Below, one piece after another: positions 1 through 8,424 of a DNA stretch of 64,000 bases (its first letter is position 1; the number at the start of each line of letters is the position of its first letter). The translations under genes and the position numbers were made by a program. The DNA is from Vulcanimicrobiota bacterium (GTDB taxonomy: Bacteria > Vulcanimicrobiota > Vulcanimicrobiia > Vulcanimicrobiales > Vulcanimicrobiaceae). The notes under the pieces were generated by a model, which made no database searches, had not been told where the DNA came from, and saw only the letters and a list, made by a program, of their open reading frames with translations. Location: assembly GCA_003168375.1 (NCBI GenBank), contig PMSI01000005.1:124001-188000 (forward strand). The letters are read 5' to 3'.

Positions 1-529
1 TTGCGATCCCGGCCGACGGCAGCGAGAGGTGGTACCCGAACGCGGTGATCCCGACGACCGAGAACGCGAGCTGCAGCATCAGCGCGAACCAGAACACCGG
101 CATCGACTGCCCAAAGAACGCGAACGTCGTGATCAGGTAGTCCAGCCACGAATACTGGCGGACGGCGCTGACGATCCCGAACGATACGCCCACGACGATC
201 GAGACGAAGAACGAGCAGCCCATCAGTTCCAGCGTCGCGGGCATGCGGTCGAGGATCGCCTGGGTGACCGGCTCCGAGTTGGACATCGACCAGCCGAAGT
301 CGCCCCTCACCACCTGCCACAGCCACTTGAAGTACTGCACGTACACCGGCTGATCGAGCCCGAGGTTGTGCCGGAGGCGCGCGATGTCCGCCTCGGTGAT
401 GTGCGGGTTCTGGAGGTACGGCGTGAGCGGGCCGCCCGGCGCCTGCTGAAGGATCGAGAAGAGCACGACCGAGACCAGCAGCAGCAGCGGAATGTTCTGC
501 AGAGTGCGGCGGACGGCGTACGTGAGCAG
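1..529 (-). CDS. ABC peptide transporter permease, DppB/OppB type (3' end outside window)
   Basis: Inner-membrane permease of a dipeptide/oligopeptide ABC importer, cut by the window edge after about 176 residues. The protein opens LTYAVRRTLQNIPLLLLVSV (first transmembrane helix) and keeps the DppB-type N-terminal layout: a long periplasmic segment with LRHNLGLDQPVYVQYFKWL, then MPATLELMG and a second hydrophobic helix. In frame there is no ATG, GTG or TTG near the N-terminus. A CTG at 529-527 lies five bases after a perfect GGAGG and gives the same N-terminus (Met-Leu-Thr-Tyr) as the permease at 4306-5223, so I take CTG as the start. It is 66 bp downstream of the keto-acid cleavage enzyme on the same strand, so the two may be co-transcribed. 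Family assignment is firm; substrate is unknown. Confidence 0.85.
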   Translation of the reverse strand, partial: MLTYAVRRTLQNIPLLLLVSVVLFSILQQAPGGPLTPYLQNPHITEADIARLRHNLGLDQPVYVQYFKWLWQVVRGDFGWSMSNSEPVTQAILDRMPATLELMGCSFFVSIVVGVSFGIVSAVRQYSWLDYLITTFAFFGQSMPVFWFALMLQLAFSVVGITAFGYHLSLPSAGIA

Positions 530-595
530 AGTGACCTCCCCGGGGAACGAACCGACGCCAGTTCCGGCCGCGCGCCACGGTCTCCTATGGAACGG

Positions 596-1465
596 TCAGG
601 CGGCGGCCCCGGTTTGAATGCCGAGAATCCGCCGCGCCTCGTCAGGGGTCGCCACCGGACGGCCGAGCTCCTCGGCGATCCGCACGATTCGGGCGACCAG
701 CTCCTCGTTCGTCGCCAGCCTGCCCTTGCTGTAGTAGAGGTTGTCCTCGAGGCCCACCCGGACGTGCCCGCCCATCGCGACCGCGACCGCGGCGAGCGTC
801 AGCTGCATTCGGCCGATCCCGGCGACCGTCCAGGTGCAGCCCGGCGGCAGCGCGCGGACGCAGTCGACGAGGTGCTCGACCGACGCCTCGAGCGCGCCGG
901 GGACGCCGAGCACGAAGTCGACGTGGGCCGGCAGGCGGATCGCGCCTTCGGCGGCGAGCCGCTTCGCGTTGGAGAGGTGGCCGAGATCGAAGAGCTCGAG
1001 CTCCGGAACGACGCCGTGCTCGGCGATCTTCGCGGCGATCCCGCGCATGATCGGAAAGCTGTTCTCGAAGATGTCGTCGCCGAAGTTGACGGAGCCGCAG
1101 GTGAGCGTTGCCATCTCCGGTCGCAGCGCGAGCGGCGCGGCCCGCTCGGCCGGCGTCATCCCGATCGCGCCGCCCGTCGAGAACTGGACGATCAGATCGC
1201 TCGCTTCACGGATCGCCGCGTACGCCTGGCGGAAGCGCTCGACGTCGTGCGTGTTCGACCCGTCGTCGTTGCGGCAGTGCACGTGCACGATGCTCGCGCC
1301 GGCCTCGCGAATCGCGCGCGCCGTCGCCCCGAGCTGCGCGGGCGTGACGGGCAGGTAGGGCGTCTGGTCCGGCATGACCTCGCCGCCGACCGGCGCGACC
1401 GTGATGATCAACGGGTCCACGCGAGAGGGTTCGCTGGCCGAGCCCCACGCTCCGGTGTAGGGCAA
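596..1465 (-). CDS. beta-keto acid cleavage enzyme (BKACE, DUF849 family)
   Basis: Zn-dependent TIM-barrel enzyme of the family founded by Kce (3-keto-5-aminohexanoate cleavage enzyme), which condenses a beta-keto acid with acetyl-CoA to give acetoacetate and a CoA ester. Visible: the strand-opening PLIITVAPVGGE, the metal site HVHCR near residue 61, and RVGLEDN near residue 240, which matches the Kce Arg/Glu/Asp set spaced R-x3-E-D. Length 289 aa is usual. The outer start is TTG preceded by GAGG; a GTG at 1420, just before the PLIITVAP strand, is an alternative. The substrate cannot be told from sequence, but KamB/KamC homologues of lysine fermentation lie 10 kb away, so a 3-keto-5-aminohexanoate role is possible. 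Confidence 0.88.
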   Translation of the reverse strand: MPYTGAWGSASEPSRVDPLIITVAPVGGEVMPDQTPYLPVTPAQLGATARAIREAGASIVHVHCRNDDGSNTHDVERFRQAYAAIREASDLIVQFSTGGAIGMTPAERAAPLALRPEMATLTCGSVNFGDDIFENSFPIMRGIAAKIAEHGVVPELELFDLGHLSNAKRLAAEGAIRLPAHVDFVLGVPGALEASVEHLVDCVRALPPGCTWTVAGIGRMQLTLAAVAVAMGGHVRVGLEDNLYYSKGRLATNEELVARIVRIAEELGRPVATPDEARRILGIQTGAAA

Positions 1466-1708
1466 CCGGGCCTCGATCTCTGCTCAGCTCGGCGTGATAT
1501 CCGTGTGCCTAGCAAAATCTGTGGAGGGGTCCCGGCGCCTCGTGCTAGTGGATATCAGGTACGGTTATCCACGGCGTTCGCGCGGGGACCCTACACAGGC
1601 TGCGGCTGGTTGTCCACAACCGGATGCCATCCGGAGCAGCGATCATCCACAACGTCGTCGGACGTTCTCGACAAAGGCGGGTTCGGTCTCCGGCCCGATG
1701 TGTACGGT

Positions 1709-2009
1709 AATGGCCACGCAAATGTTCACGTTGCTCTTGATCGACGGCTGCCACTACATCGACGACGGCGACGCAAATCGCGTGGCGGTAGCCGTGCGTG
1801 AAAGGCGGGACAGCGTCGATGTCGTGGCTCACATCACCGCGATTCCGAACGTCACGCGGCGTACCCGAGTCGCGACGAAGGATGTTCTCAAGTTGATCGC
1901 GCACGACGTCGCACGCGACGATGCGAAGCCTCACGCCGTCTCGTTGTCAGCTTTTCGCGGCAAACGCGCAGGCCGAAGCGGATCGACCATCCCGTTCGCA
2001 ACCCGATAG
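1709..2009 (+). CDS. small hypothetical protein
   Basis: About 99 residues with no family I recognise. The frame is supported mainly by codon use: from MFTLLLIDGCHYIDDG through the middle, third positions are mostly G/C, unlike the antisense frames. It contains a hydrophobic start, an acidic stretch (IDDGD) and a basic helix (VTRRTRVATKDVLKLIAHDV). There is no clear ribosome binding site; ATGs at 1694 and 1733 are alternatives. Its last 79 bp overlap the convergent HNH gene remnant, which weakens the call for the extreme C-terminus. Confidence 0.4.
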
Positions 2010-2730
2010 CTTTCGATGCTCTCGAGAACCTCGACGAAGAGGAACGTTTCGCGCAAGCGCGCCACATCGTCGCCAGGTCGGTGCGGCAGGACAAAGCGGC
2101 TGAAAATATACAGGAGCTTCGGGATGTTTTCGCGTTCCTGATTTCGCTGGCCGTTGCACCGACCACAAGCCGCTACGACCCACTCGCGCGCCATGAGTTC
2201 GCGCTGCTGTGGTGTCCATCGGTTTTCGAGGAGTTCTTGTACCGCCTTCGGGATGACGTGATCCGGTACAAGGCCGAAAAGATTCGGCTCGATCCGAACC
2301 GGACGAGCGATCTCCGCCGCGCTGGCAAACAGCTCTTCCTGCCGTGGCGCGATCGACGACGCGCGAGCAGCTACCTGCATCGCCTCAATCTGCTGGCTCC
2401 TGAAAAGAACGGCCTCGGCGCTACCCTCATGATAGACGCAGCACCAGTTGTATCGCGCAAAGAGCTGATGGTCTCGCGCCGCCCAAGCCGGTCCGCGCCG
2501 GCGCGATGCGGAGCGCGCGGCCGACCACTCGAAAGCCTCGCCGTACTGTCGATACGAAGCTCGAAGTACCTACGGCATTTCGGACAGCGCGTCGCAATCT
2601 TACGGCTGCCGTTACTGTCGTGGACTCTGGGATACGCAACCACTTCACCGGCGTAACCACATGAACACGGGCGCTTCAGCGCGACGACTTTCGATTCGCC
2701 GTGAGCCGACCAGCCTTCCGGCACTTCCAC
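1931..2730 (-). pseudogene. zinc-ribbon plus HNH endonuclease gene, broken by a frameshift
   Basis: Two overlapping frames together make one protein. The N-terminal part starts with GTG at 2730, nine bases after GGGAGG, and carries a zinc ribbon: CSCGYAG then RCPKCRRYFELR. The downstream frame has no usable start but continues with QYGEAFEW, RDHQLFARYNWCC, LVPDHVIPKAVQ and ACGRCNGQRN, the order of an HNH nuclease (Cys, Asp-His, Cys-x2-Cys-Asn). The join lies near 2550-2560, where a missing single base would restore ELR-x-YRQYGEAF. Read as written, a 119-aa zinc-ribbon protein and a startless HNH part result. Real decay and a sequencing or assembly error are both possible. A short downstream start at 2380 (149 aa) would lack the first HNH half. 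Confidence 0.6.
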
Positions 2731-2875
2731 GAGCCACTGCCTCCCGTTGCAGACCTCTGATGGTGCAGATCATCGTTGGGTTTCGATGGTACAGTGACCT
2801 ATTCGTTGCTCATGGGTTTGATTCCGCCGCGGACGGCAGAATTACCGCCCGCGCGCCTTCGATGCTGTCGGGATC

Positions 2876-3397
2876 ATGACCGCTCGCACCACAGTGATCA
2901 CCGTTCTTTTCGCACTGGGCCTGACGCACGTCGCGGCCGCGAGCGACCCGCCACCGATGAAGATCGTTCCGGCGCCCGCCTCGCAGATCGAGATCACGAA
3001 CGCGACGCTCGTCCCCGGGACCGTCTCCAGCGAGTGCGTCAGCTTCGTCAACCACGCGCCGCAGGCGGCGAAGCGCGTCGTCTTCGTCTTCACCAAGCTC
3101 GACGCGAACGGGGTCGCGTTCGGGCGGGACGTGTTCGACCGCCGCGGCTCGTTCGACCCGAACGGCACGGTCGAGGGGATGCGCAGCGGCCGGGACATGT
3201 TTTCGCGGAGCAAGGTTGCGAACTGCCACGACACCGACATGAACCGGCGAACGCCGGACACGATTCGTGTCGAGATCACGACGGTCGAGTTGGCCGACGG
3301 CACGGTGTGGCAGGCGCCGCTCATGCCGACTGCGACACCGTCGCCGGTGCCCTCACCGACGGACGCTCCGGCACCGGAACCGGCGTCGTCGCCCTAG
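2876..3397 (+). CDS. secreted protein of unknown function, Pro-rich tail
   Basis: 173 residues. A signal peptide is clear (MTARTTVITVLFALGLTHVA, cleavage near AAAS). The mature part has alternating hydrophobic strands such as TNATLVPGTVSSECVSFVNH and RVVFVFTKLDANGVAF, suggesting a beta-sandwich, with two Cys (about residues 54 and 123) that could form a disulfide. The C-terminus is a low-complexity Thr/Pro/Ser/Ala tail of about 25 residues, a style shared with the secreted proteins at 18.0-19.4 kb. The stop directly abuts the end of the convergent permease gene. Function unknown. Confidence 0.7.
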   Translation: MTARTTVITVLFALGLTHVAAASDPPPMKIVPAPASQIEITNATLVPGTVSSECVSFVNHAPQAAKRVVFVFTKLDANGVAFGRDVFDRRGSFDPNGTVEGMRSGRDMFSRSKVANCHDTDMNRRTPDTIRVEITTVELADGTVWQAPLMPTATPSPVPSPTDAPAPEPASSP

Positions 3398-4306
3398 TTA
3401 GCCGCCGCCGGGGTCGAGGGCGTCTCGGAGGCCGTCGCCGAGCAGGTTCACGCCCATCACGGCGATCATGATCGCGAGGCCGGGGAAGAGCGCGGTCCAC
3501 CAGGCGGTGTCGAGATACTGGCGGCCGTCGGAGAGCATCCCGCCCCACGACGGGGTCGTCGGCGGGACGCCGAGACCGAGGAACGAGAGCGAGGACTCGA
3601 ACACGATCGCGCGCGCGATCTCGAACGTGCCGAGCACGATCACCGCTGACATGACGTTCGGGAGCAGATGCCGCGCGAGAATGCGCGGCGAGCTCGCGCC
3701 CGCCGCTACGGCCGCGGCGACGAACTCGCGCTCGCGCAGGCTCATCGTCTCGGCGCGCACGACGCGGACGTACTGCACCCACGAGGTCAGCCCGATCGCC
3801 GCGATCACCGTCCACAGGCCCGGACCGACGACCGCGACGATCGCGACCGCGAGGAGCACCAGCGGGAACGCGAGCTGCACGTCGGTGATGCGCGCGATGA
3901 CCGCGTCGACCCAGCCGCGGCGATAGCCGGCGAGCAGCCCGGCCGTCACGCCGATCGTCCCGCCGATCGCCACCACCGAGAGGCCGACGATCGCGGAGAC
4001 GCGGGAACCCCAGATGATTCGCGTTAGCAGGTCGCGCCCGAGGTTGTCGGTGCCGAGGACGTGCGCGTGGTTCCCGCCCGCGATCCACATCGGCGGGGTC
4101 AGCGTCGCGGTCAGATCCTGCGCGTTCGGATCGACGCGCGTGATGAGCGGCGCGAAGATCGCGCAGACCGCAACAATCGCGACGATGACGCCGCCGACGA
4201 TCGCCGCCGGGTCGCGCGCGAGCCGGCGCAGCGCGGCCACGTGTACGCTGGCTTCGGCAAACTCGTCGTCACGCGGCGGTGCGACGCCGGCAAGCGCGGT
4301 CGCCAT
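3398..4306 (-). CDS. ABC peptide transporter permease, DppC/OppC type
   Basis: 302-aa inner-membrane permease, second subunit of a peptide/nickel-type importer. It has the cytosolic N-terminal stretch, a first helix (IVGGVIVAIVAVCAIFAPLI), the HVLGTDNLGRDLLTRIIWG motif typical of DppC, and the coupling (EAA) loop around VAAAVAAGASSPRILARHLLPN near residue 210. The end SFLGLGVPPTTPSWGGMLSDG is also characteristic. Its start overlaps the stop of the DppB-type gene at 4306 by one base, so the two are translationally coupled. The operon reads binding protein, binding protein, DppB, DppC, with no ATPase in view; ATPase subunits must be encoded elsewhere. Confidence 0.92.
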   Translation of the reverse strand: MATALAGVAPPRDDEFAEASVHVAALRRLARDPAAIVGGVIVAIVAVCAIFAPLITRVDPNAQDLTATLTPPMWIAGGNHAHVLGTDNLGRDLLTRIIWGSRVSAIVGLSVVAIGGTIGVTAGLLAGYRRGWVDAVIARITDVQLAFPLVLLAVAIVAVVGPGLWTVIAAIGLTSWVQYVRVVRAETMSLREREFVAAAVAAGASSPRILARHLLPNVMSAVIVLGTFEIARAIVFESSLSFLGLGVPPTTPSWGGMLSDGRQYLDTAWWTALFPGLAIMIAVMGVNLLGDGLRDALDPGGG

Positions 4307-5223
4307 TACGCGTACCGGATGCGCGGATCGATCACCGCGTAGAGCAGGTCGACCGCGAGGTTCAGCAGCACGAAGAGCGTCGCCGCGATCAGCACGACCG
4401 CCTCCACAACCGGAAAGTCACGCTCGAAGACCGCCTGCACGGCCAACCGCCCGACGCCCGGCCATGCGAACACGGTCTCGGTGATGATCGCACCCGAGAG
4501 CAATCCCCCGAGTTCGACGCCGAGCTGGGTCACGATCGGCAGCCAGGCGTTGCGCAGTCCGTGACCGAGCGAGACCCGCAGCGCCGTCAACCCTTTCGCG
4601 CGCGCGGTGCGCATGTAATCCGCGCCGAGGATCTCCAGCATCGCGGCGCGCGTCAAGCGCATGAGCTTCGCCGTCGAGAAAAATCCCAGCGTCGCCGCCG
4701 GGAGCACGACGTTGTGCCAGTCGCCGATCCCGCTCGCCGGCGCCCAGCCGAGCCGCACCGCGAAGAGCAGGATCAGCATCAACCCGATCCAGTAGGTCGG
4801 CGCGCTCTGGCCGATCAGTGCGACGCCGCGCGCGGTGTAGTCGATCCACGTTCGCGGCTTCAGCGCGGAGAGGATGCCGGCCGGAACACCGACCAGCAGC
4901 ACGATGAGAAACGCGCTGCCGCCGAGCACAGCGGTGGCGGGCAGACGCTCGAGCGCGAGCCCCATCGCGGGCTCTTGGTGGCGCAGCGAAAGGCCGAGGT
5001 CGCCGTGTGCCGCGGCGAGCGCGAACGTCCCGAACTGCACGATGAGCGGACGATCGAAACCTTGCGCGTGGCGAAACGCGTCCATCTCGGCCTTCGTCGC
5101 TTCCGGCGGCATCATGACGCTCGTCGGATCACCGGTCAGGTGAAGGATGATGAACACGACGCTGGTGACGCCGATCAGTGCCCACACCGCTCCGAGCGCG
5201 CGGCGCGCAAGGTACGTGAGCAC
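4306..5223 (-). CDS. ABC peptide transporter permease, DppB/OppB type
   Basis: 305-aa inner-membrane permease. It starts MLTYLARRALGAVWALIGV from a GTG, has LTGDPTSVMMPPEATKAE in the first periplasmic loop and the EAA-type coupling region DYMRTARAKGLTALRVSLGH near residue 205, and ends with the family's VDLLYAVIDPRIRY. It lies 12 bp after the first binding-protein gene and overlaps the DppC partner by one base. Together they form the membrane channel of the importer; the peptide or glutathione-like substrate is inferred from the neighbouring gamma-glutamyltransferase, not shown by the sequence. Confidence 0.92.
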   Translation of the reverse strand: MLTYLARRALGAVWALIGVTSVVFIILHLTGDPTSVMMPPEATKAEMDAFRHAQGFDRPLIVQFGTFALAAAHGDLGLSLRHQEPAMGLALERLPATAVLGGSAFLIVLLVGVPAGILSALKPRTWIDYTARGVALIGQSAPTYWIGLMLILLFAVRLGWAPASGIGDWHNVVLPAATLGFFSTAKLMRLTRAAMLEILGADYMRTARAKGLTALRVSLGHGLRNAWLPIVTQLGVELGGLLSGAIITETVFAWPGVGRLAVQAVFERDFPVVEAVVLIAATLFVLLNLAVDLLYAVIDPRIRYA

Positions 5224-5235
5224 GTTAGGGCGACA

Positions 5236-6768
5236 TCAGCCCGGCGTCATCTCGTACGCGCGGATCGCTTCGTCGCCGCGCGGCTGCCAGCGCACGCGCT
5301 TCGAGGTGGCATAGAGGTCTTCGTATTGGAACAGCACGATCCAGGGAGCGTCCTCGTGCAGGATCGTCGCGATCTGCTTGAACAGCGCCTTGCGCTTCGC
5401 GGGAACGATTTCACGGGCGGCCAGCAGGTCCAGGCGGTCGATCTCGGGATTGTTGTAACACGACAGCGGCGCCGTCGACACGAATAGCGCCGAGACCACA
5501 CCGTCGGCGTCCGCGTTCGCGACGTTCCAACCGAGCTCGTACAGCGGCGTCTCCGCGCGGCGCGCGACCTGCGCATAGTACGCGACCCATTCCTGCGGTT
5601 TGACGGTCGTCTGAATACCGACCGCCTGCAGTTGACCGGCGACGGCTTCGGCGATCTCCTTGTCGCGGTTGTAGCGCCCGGTCGGCGCGTTAAGTGTCAG
5701 TGTCAGCCCCTTTCCATCGGGGTAGCCGGCCTTTGCCAGCAGCTCCTTCGCCTTGGCGAGGTCGTGCTTGTAGGCCGGCACGCTCGGGTCGAAGCCGACG
5801 TAGTTCGACGGGATCGGCGAGGTGAGCTCGAAGCCGCGCCCGCCGAGCACGTTCTTCACGATCGCGGGAACATCGACCGCGTAGTTGATCGCCTGGCGCA
5901 CGAGCTTGTTCTGCTGCGGGCCGGGCTGCAGGGTGTTGAACGCGATGAAGAGCTGGCGGTAGCTGCGCGTGCTGACGAGCTTCGTGTTCTGGCCGCCGGT
6001 GAGCTGAATCTGATACTGGTACGGGACGTTGGTGATCAGATCGGTGCCGCCGGTGCGCAGCGCGGCGACGCGCGCGCCCGCCTCCGGGATCGGCTTGAAC
6101 ACGGCATGCTCGAACGCGACATGCCCGCCCCACCACTTCGGGTTGGCATCCATCACGAGTTGGTCGTCGCGGTGCCACTCACGCAGCACGTATGGGCCGG
6201 TCCCGACCGGGTGGTCGGCGACGTACGCGTTTCCCTTCTCGCGAAAGTATTTCGCGTCGACGATGTAGATCGGCTGCGCGAAACCAAGCTCGATCGCGGT
6301 CGGCGCCGTCGAAACGAACCGCACGGTGTAAGGGTCCGGCGTATCGACGTGGTCGATGTTCCGTACGTACGGCGTCTGGCCCGACACGTTCACCTTGTCT
6401 TTGATCCACTCGACGGAGAACTTCACGTCGGCGCTGGTGAACGGGTCACCGTTCGAGAACGTCACCCCGCGGCGCAGCTTGTACTCTTCGGTCGTCGGAT
6501 TGATGCGCTTCCACGACACGGCCAGCTTCGGATCGTACTGCCCGGCGCTCGTGCCGAAGTCCACCAGCCGCTCGTAGAGATGCCCGACGACGTTGAACGT
6601 CGGCGTGATCGTGGTCGCGAGCGGGTTGAGCGTGTCCGCATCGACCCCTTGCGAGATCGTCACCGTGCTGTCGGCGGCCGGAACCGGCCCCGCCGGGACG
6701 AGCAAAAGAACGCTCAATATGATGAAGCCGACACCCTTTACGCGCATGCGCGGGGCCATACGACCCAC
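5236..6768 (-). CDS. ABC transporter substrate-binding protein, family 5 (copy 1)
   Basis: Periplasmic or lipid-layer binding protein of the peptide/nickel/opine class (SBP_bac_5), about 510 aa. A signal peptide (VKGVGFIILSVLLLVPAGPV) precedes the mature start ADSTVTISQGVDADTLNPL. Family landmarks are LRRGVTFSNGDPFTSADVKF near residue 100, VGTGPYVLREW near 190 and LVRQAINYAVDVPAIVKNVL. I chose the GTG at 6768, nine bases after AGGAG; an upstream ATG at 6822 adds an unlikely leader, and the ATG at 6759 is also possible. It is closely similar to the next gene upstream: both share ISQGVDADTLNPLATT and GPQQNKLVRQAINYAV, so this is a tandem duplicate. Confidence 0.9.
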   Translation of the reverse strand: MGRMAPRMRVKGVGFIILSVLLLVPAGPVPAADSTVTISQGVDADTLNPLATTITPTFNVVGHLYERLVDFGTSAGQYDPKLAVSWKRINPTTEEYKLRRGVTFSNGDPFTSADVKFSVEWIKDKVNVSGQTPYVRNIDHVDTPDPYTVRFVSTAPTAIELGFAQPIYIVDAKYFREKGNAYVADHPVGTGPYVLREWHRDDQLVMDANPKWWGGHVAFEHAVFKPIPEAGARVAALRTGGTDLITNVPYQYQIQLTGGQNTKLVSTRSYRQLFIAFNTLQPGPQQNKLVRQAINYAVDVPAIVKNVLGGRGFELTSPIPSNYVGFDPSVPAYKHDLAKAKELLAKAGYPDGKGLTLTLNAPTGRYNRDKEIAEAVAGQLQAVGIQTTVKPQEWVAYYAQVARRAETPLYELGWNVANADADGVVSALFVSTAPLSCYNNPEIDRLDLLAAREIVPAKRKALFKQIATILHEDAPWIVLFQYEDLYATSKRVRWQPRGDEAIRAYEMTPG

Positions 6769-6775
6769 GTACCTA

Positions 6776-6801
6776 AGCTCCTCTCGCCAGCTCCTCTCGC
6801 C
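6776..6801 (-). repeat. 13-bp tandem duplication carrying the ribosome binding site
   Basis: The 13 bases GGCGAGAGGAGCT (minus strand) occur twice head to tail directly upstream of binding-protein copy 1, so two AGGAG sites stand in series before its start. Only the copy nearer the gene has suitable spacing to the GTG at 6768. Confidence 0.8.
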
Positions 6802-6825
6802 GAATGTCGAGTATCGCGGCAAGCG

Positions 6826-8334
6826 CTAGCCGGCCGACATTTCGTAGGCGCGGATGAACTCGTCGCCGCGCGGCTGCCAATGCAGACGCTTCGAGGTCGC
6901 GTAGAGGTCTTCGTACTGGAACAGCACGATCCACGCCGCGTCGTCGTTCAGGATCGTCGCGATCCGTTTGTAGAGCGCCTTGCGCTTCACCGGATCGAGC
7001 TCACCGCGGGCCTCGTCGGCGAGCCGGTCTATCTCGGGGTTGCTGTAGCACGAGAGCGGCGCGTTCGTAGTGAACAGCGACGTGATGACGCCGTCGGCGT
7101 CGGCCGACGGCTGATTCCATCCCAGCTCGTAAAGCGGCGTGAGCCCGCGCCGTCCGACGAGGTTCGAATACGTCACCCACTCTTGCGCTTTCACGGTCGC
7201 CTGAATGCCGACCGCCTGGAGCTGGCCGGCGACGGCCTCGGCGACCTCGCGGTCGCGGTTGTAGCGCCCGATCGGCGCGTTCACGGTCAGCGAGATCCCC
7301 TTCCCGTCGGGATAACCGGCTTTGGCGAGCAGCGCCTTCGCTTTCGCGAGGTCGTGCTTGTAACCCGGCACCGACGGGTCGTAGCCGAAGTAGTTCGGCG
7401 GTATTGGTGAAGAGAGCTCGTAGCCGCGCCCACCCAGCACGTTCTTCACGATCGCGGGGACGTCGACGGCGTAGTTGATCGCCTGTCGCACGAGCTTGTT
7501 CTGCTGCGGTCCCGGCTGCAGCGTATTGAACGCCATGAAGAGCTGCCGCCCACTCCGCGTGCTCACCAGCTTCGTGTTCTGGCCACCGACGATCTGGGTG
7601 TAGTACTGCGGCGGCACGTTGGTGATCAGATCGGTCGCACCGGTGCGCAGCGCCGCGACGCGCGAGCCGGCTTCGGGGATCGGCTTGAAGACGACGTGAT
7701 CCACCTTCGGGCGGCCGTTCCACCACTTCGGATTGGCGTCCATCACGAGCTGGTCGTCGCGCTTCCACTCGCGCAGAACGTACGCGCCGGTGCCGACCGG
7801 GTGCACGGCGACATACGCGTTCCCTTTTTCCTGGTAGTACTTGGCGTCGACGATGAACAGCGGGTTCTGCAGCCCGGGCGGGATCGCGGTGGGCACCTTC
7901 GAGCTGAAGCGCACCGTGTACGGATCGGGCGTTTCGACGCGATCGATGTCGCGTACGTACGGCGTTTGTTCCGAGGCGTTCGCCTTGTTCTTGATCCAGT
8001 CGACGGTGAACCGCACGTCGGCGCTGGTGAACGGGTCCCCGTTCGAGAACGTCACGCCGCGGCGCAGTGTGTACTCCTCGGTCGTCGGATTGATCCGCTT
8101 CCACGAAACCGCCAGCCGCGGCTCGTACTCGCCGGGATGTGCGCCGAAATCGGCGAGCCGCTCGTAGAAGTGCTGCACGACGTTGAACGTCGGCGTGATC
8201 GTCGTCGCCAGCGGGTTGAGCGTATCGGCGTCGACGCCTTGCGAGATGGTGACCGTCGTGTCCGCCGCGCGCAGCGGCGCGGCCGCCGAGAGCGCCAGGA
8301 CGGCGCCGAAGAGGAGGGCGGTGGCGCGCTTCAT
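6826..8334 (-). CDS. ABC transporter substrate-binding protein, family 5 (copy 2)
   Basis: 502-aa exported binding protein for a peptide-type ABC importer and first gene of the operon that continues into copy 1, DppB and DppC. Signal peptide: MKRATALLFGAVLALSAAAP, then AADTTVTISQGVDADTLNP. It carries the same landmarks as copy 1 (LRRGVTFSNGDPFTSADVRF, VGTGAYVLREWKRDDQLVMD, GYPDGKGISLTVNAPIGRYN). Differences from copy 1 cluster in the middle and near residue 410 (LVGRRGLTPLYELGWNQPSA), where ligand contacts of the family usually lie, so the two copies may prefer different substrates. The region before its start holds the divergent promoter shared with the third copy. Confidence 0.9.
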   Translation of the reverse strand: MKRATALLFGAVLALSAAAPLRAADTTVTISQGVDADTLNPLATTITPTFNVVQHFYERLADFGAHPGEYEPRLAVSWKRINPTTEEYTLRRGVTFSNGDPFTSADVRFTVDWIKNKANASEQTPYVRDIDRVETPDPYTVRFSSKVPTAIPPGLQNPLFIVDAKYYQEKGNAYVAVHPVGTGAYVLREWKRDDQLVMDANPKWWNGRPKVDHVVFKPIPEAGSRVAALRTGATDLITNVPPQYYTQIVGGQNTKLVSTRSGRQLFMAFNTLQPGPQQNKLVRQAINYAVDVPAIVKNVLGGRGYELSSPIPPNYFGYDPSVPGYKHDLAKAKALLAKAGYPDGKGISLTVNAPIGRYNRDREVAEAVAGQLQAVGIQATVKAQEWVTYSNLVGRRGLTPLYELGWNQPSADADGVITSLFTTNAPLSCYSNPEIDRLADEARGELDPVKRKALYKRIATILNDDAAWIVLFQYEDLYATSKRLHWQPRGDEFIRAYEMSAG

Positions 8335-8424
8335 CGTGCGCGCTTACGGCGGCGCGGGGATGGCCCCTGCAACCGGAAGGCGAAGCGCGACCGTCCCCGT
8401 CCCGACCACCGCGCAAGGAACGCT

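Noticed and set aside
29-1801. 590-codon plus-strand open frame
   Set aside because: Antisense to the permease and keto-acid cleavage genes; Arg/Asp/His-rich composition typical of GC-rich shadow frames.
4306-5487. Long plus-strand frame over the permease genes
   Set aside because: Antisense to an unmistakable DppB-type permease; no homology-like motif.
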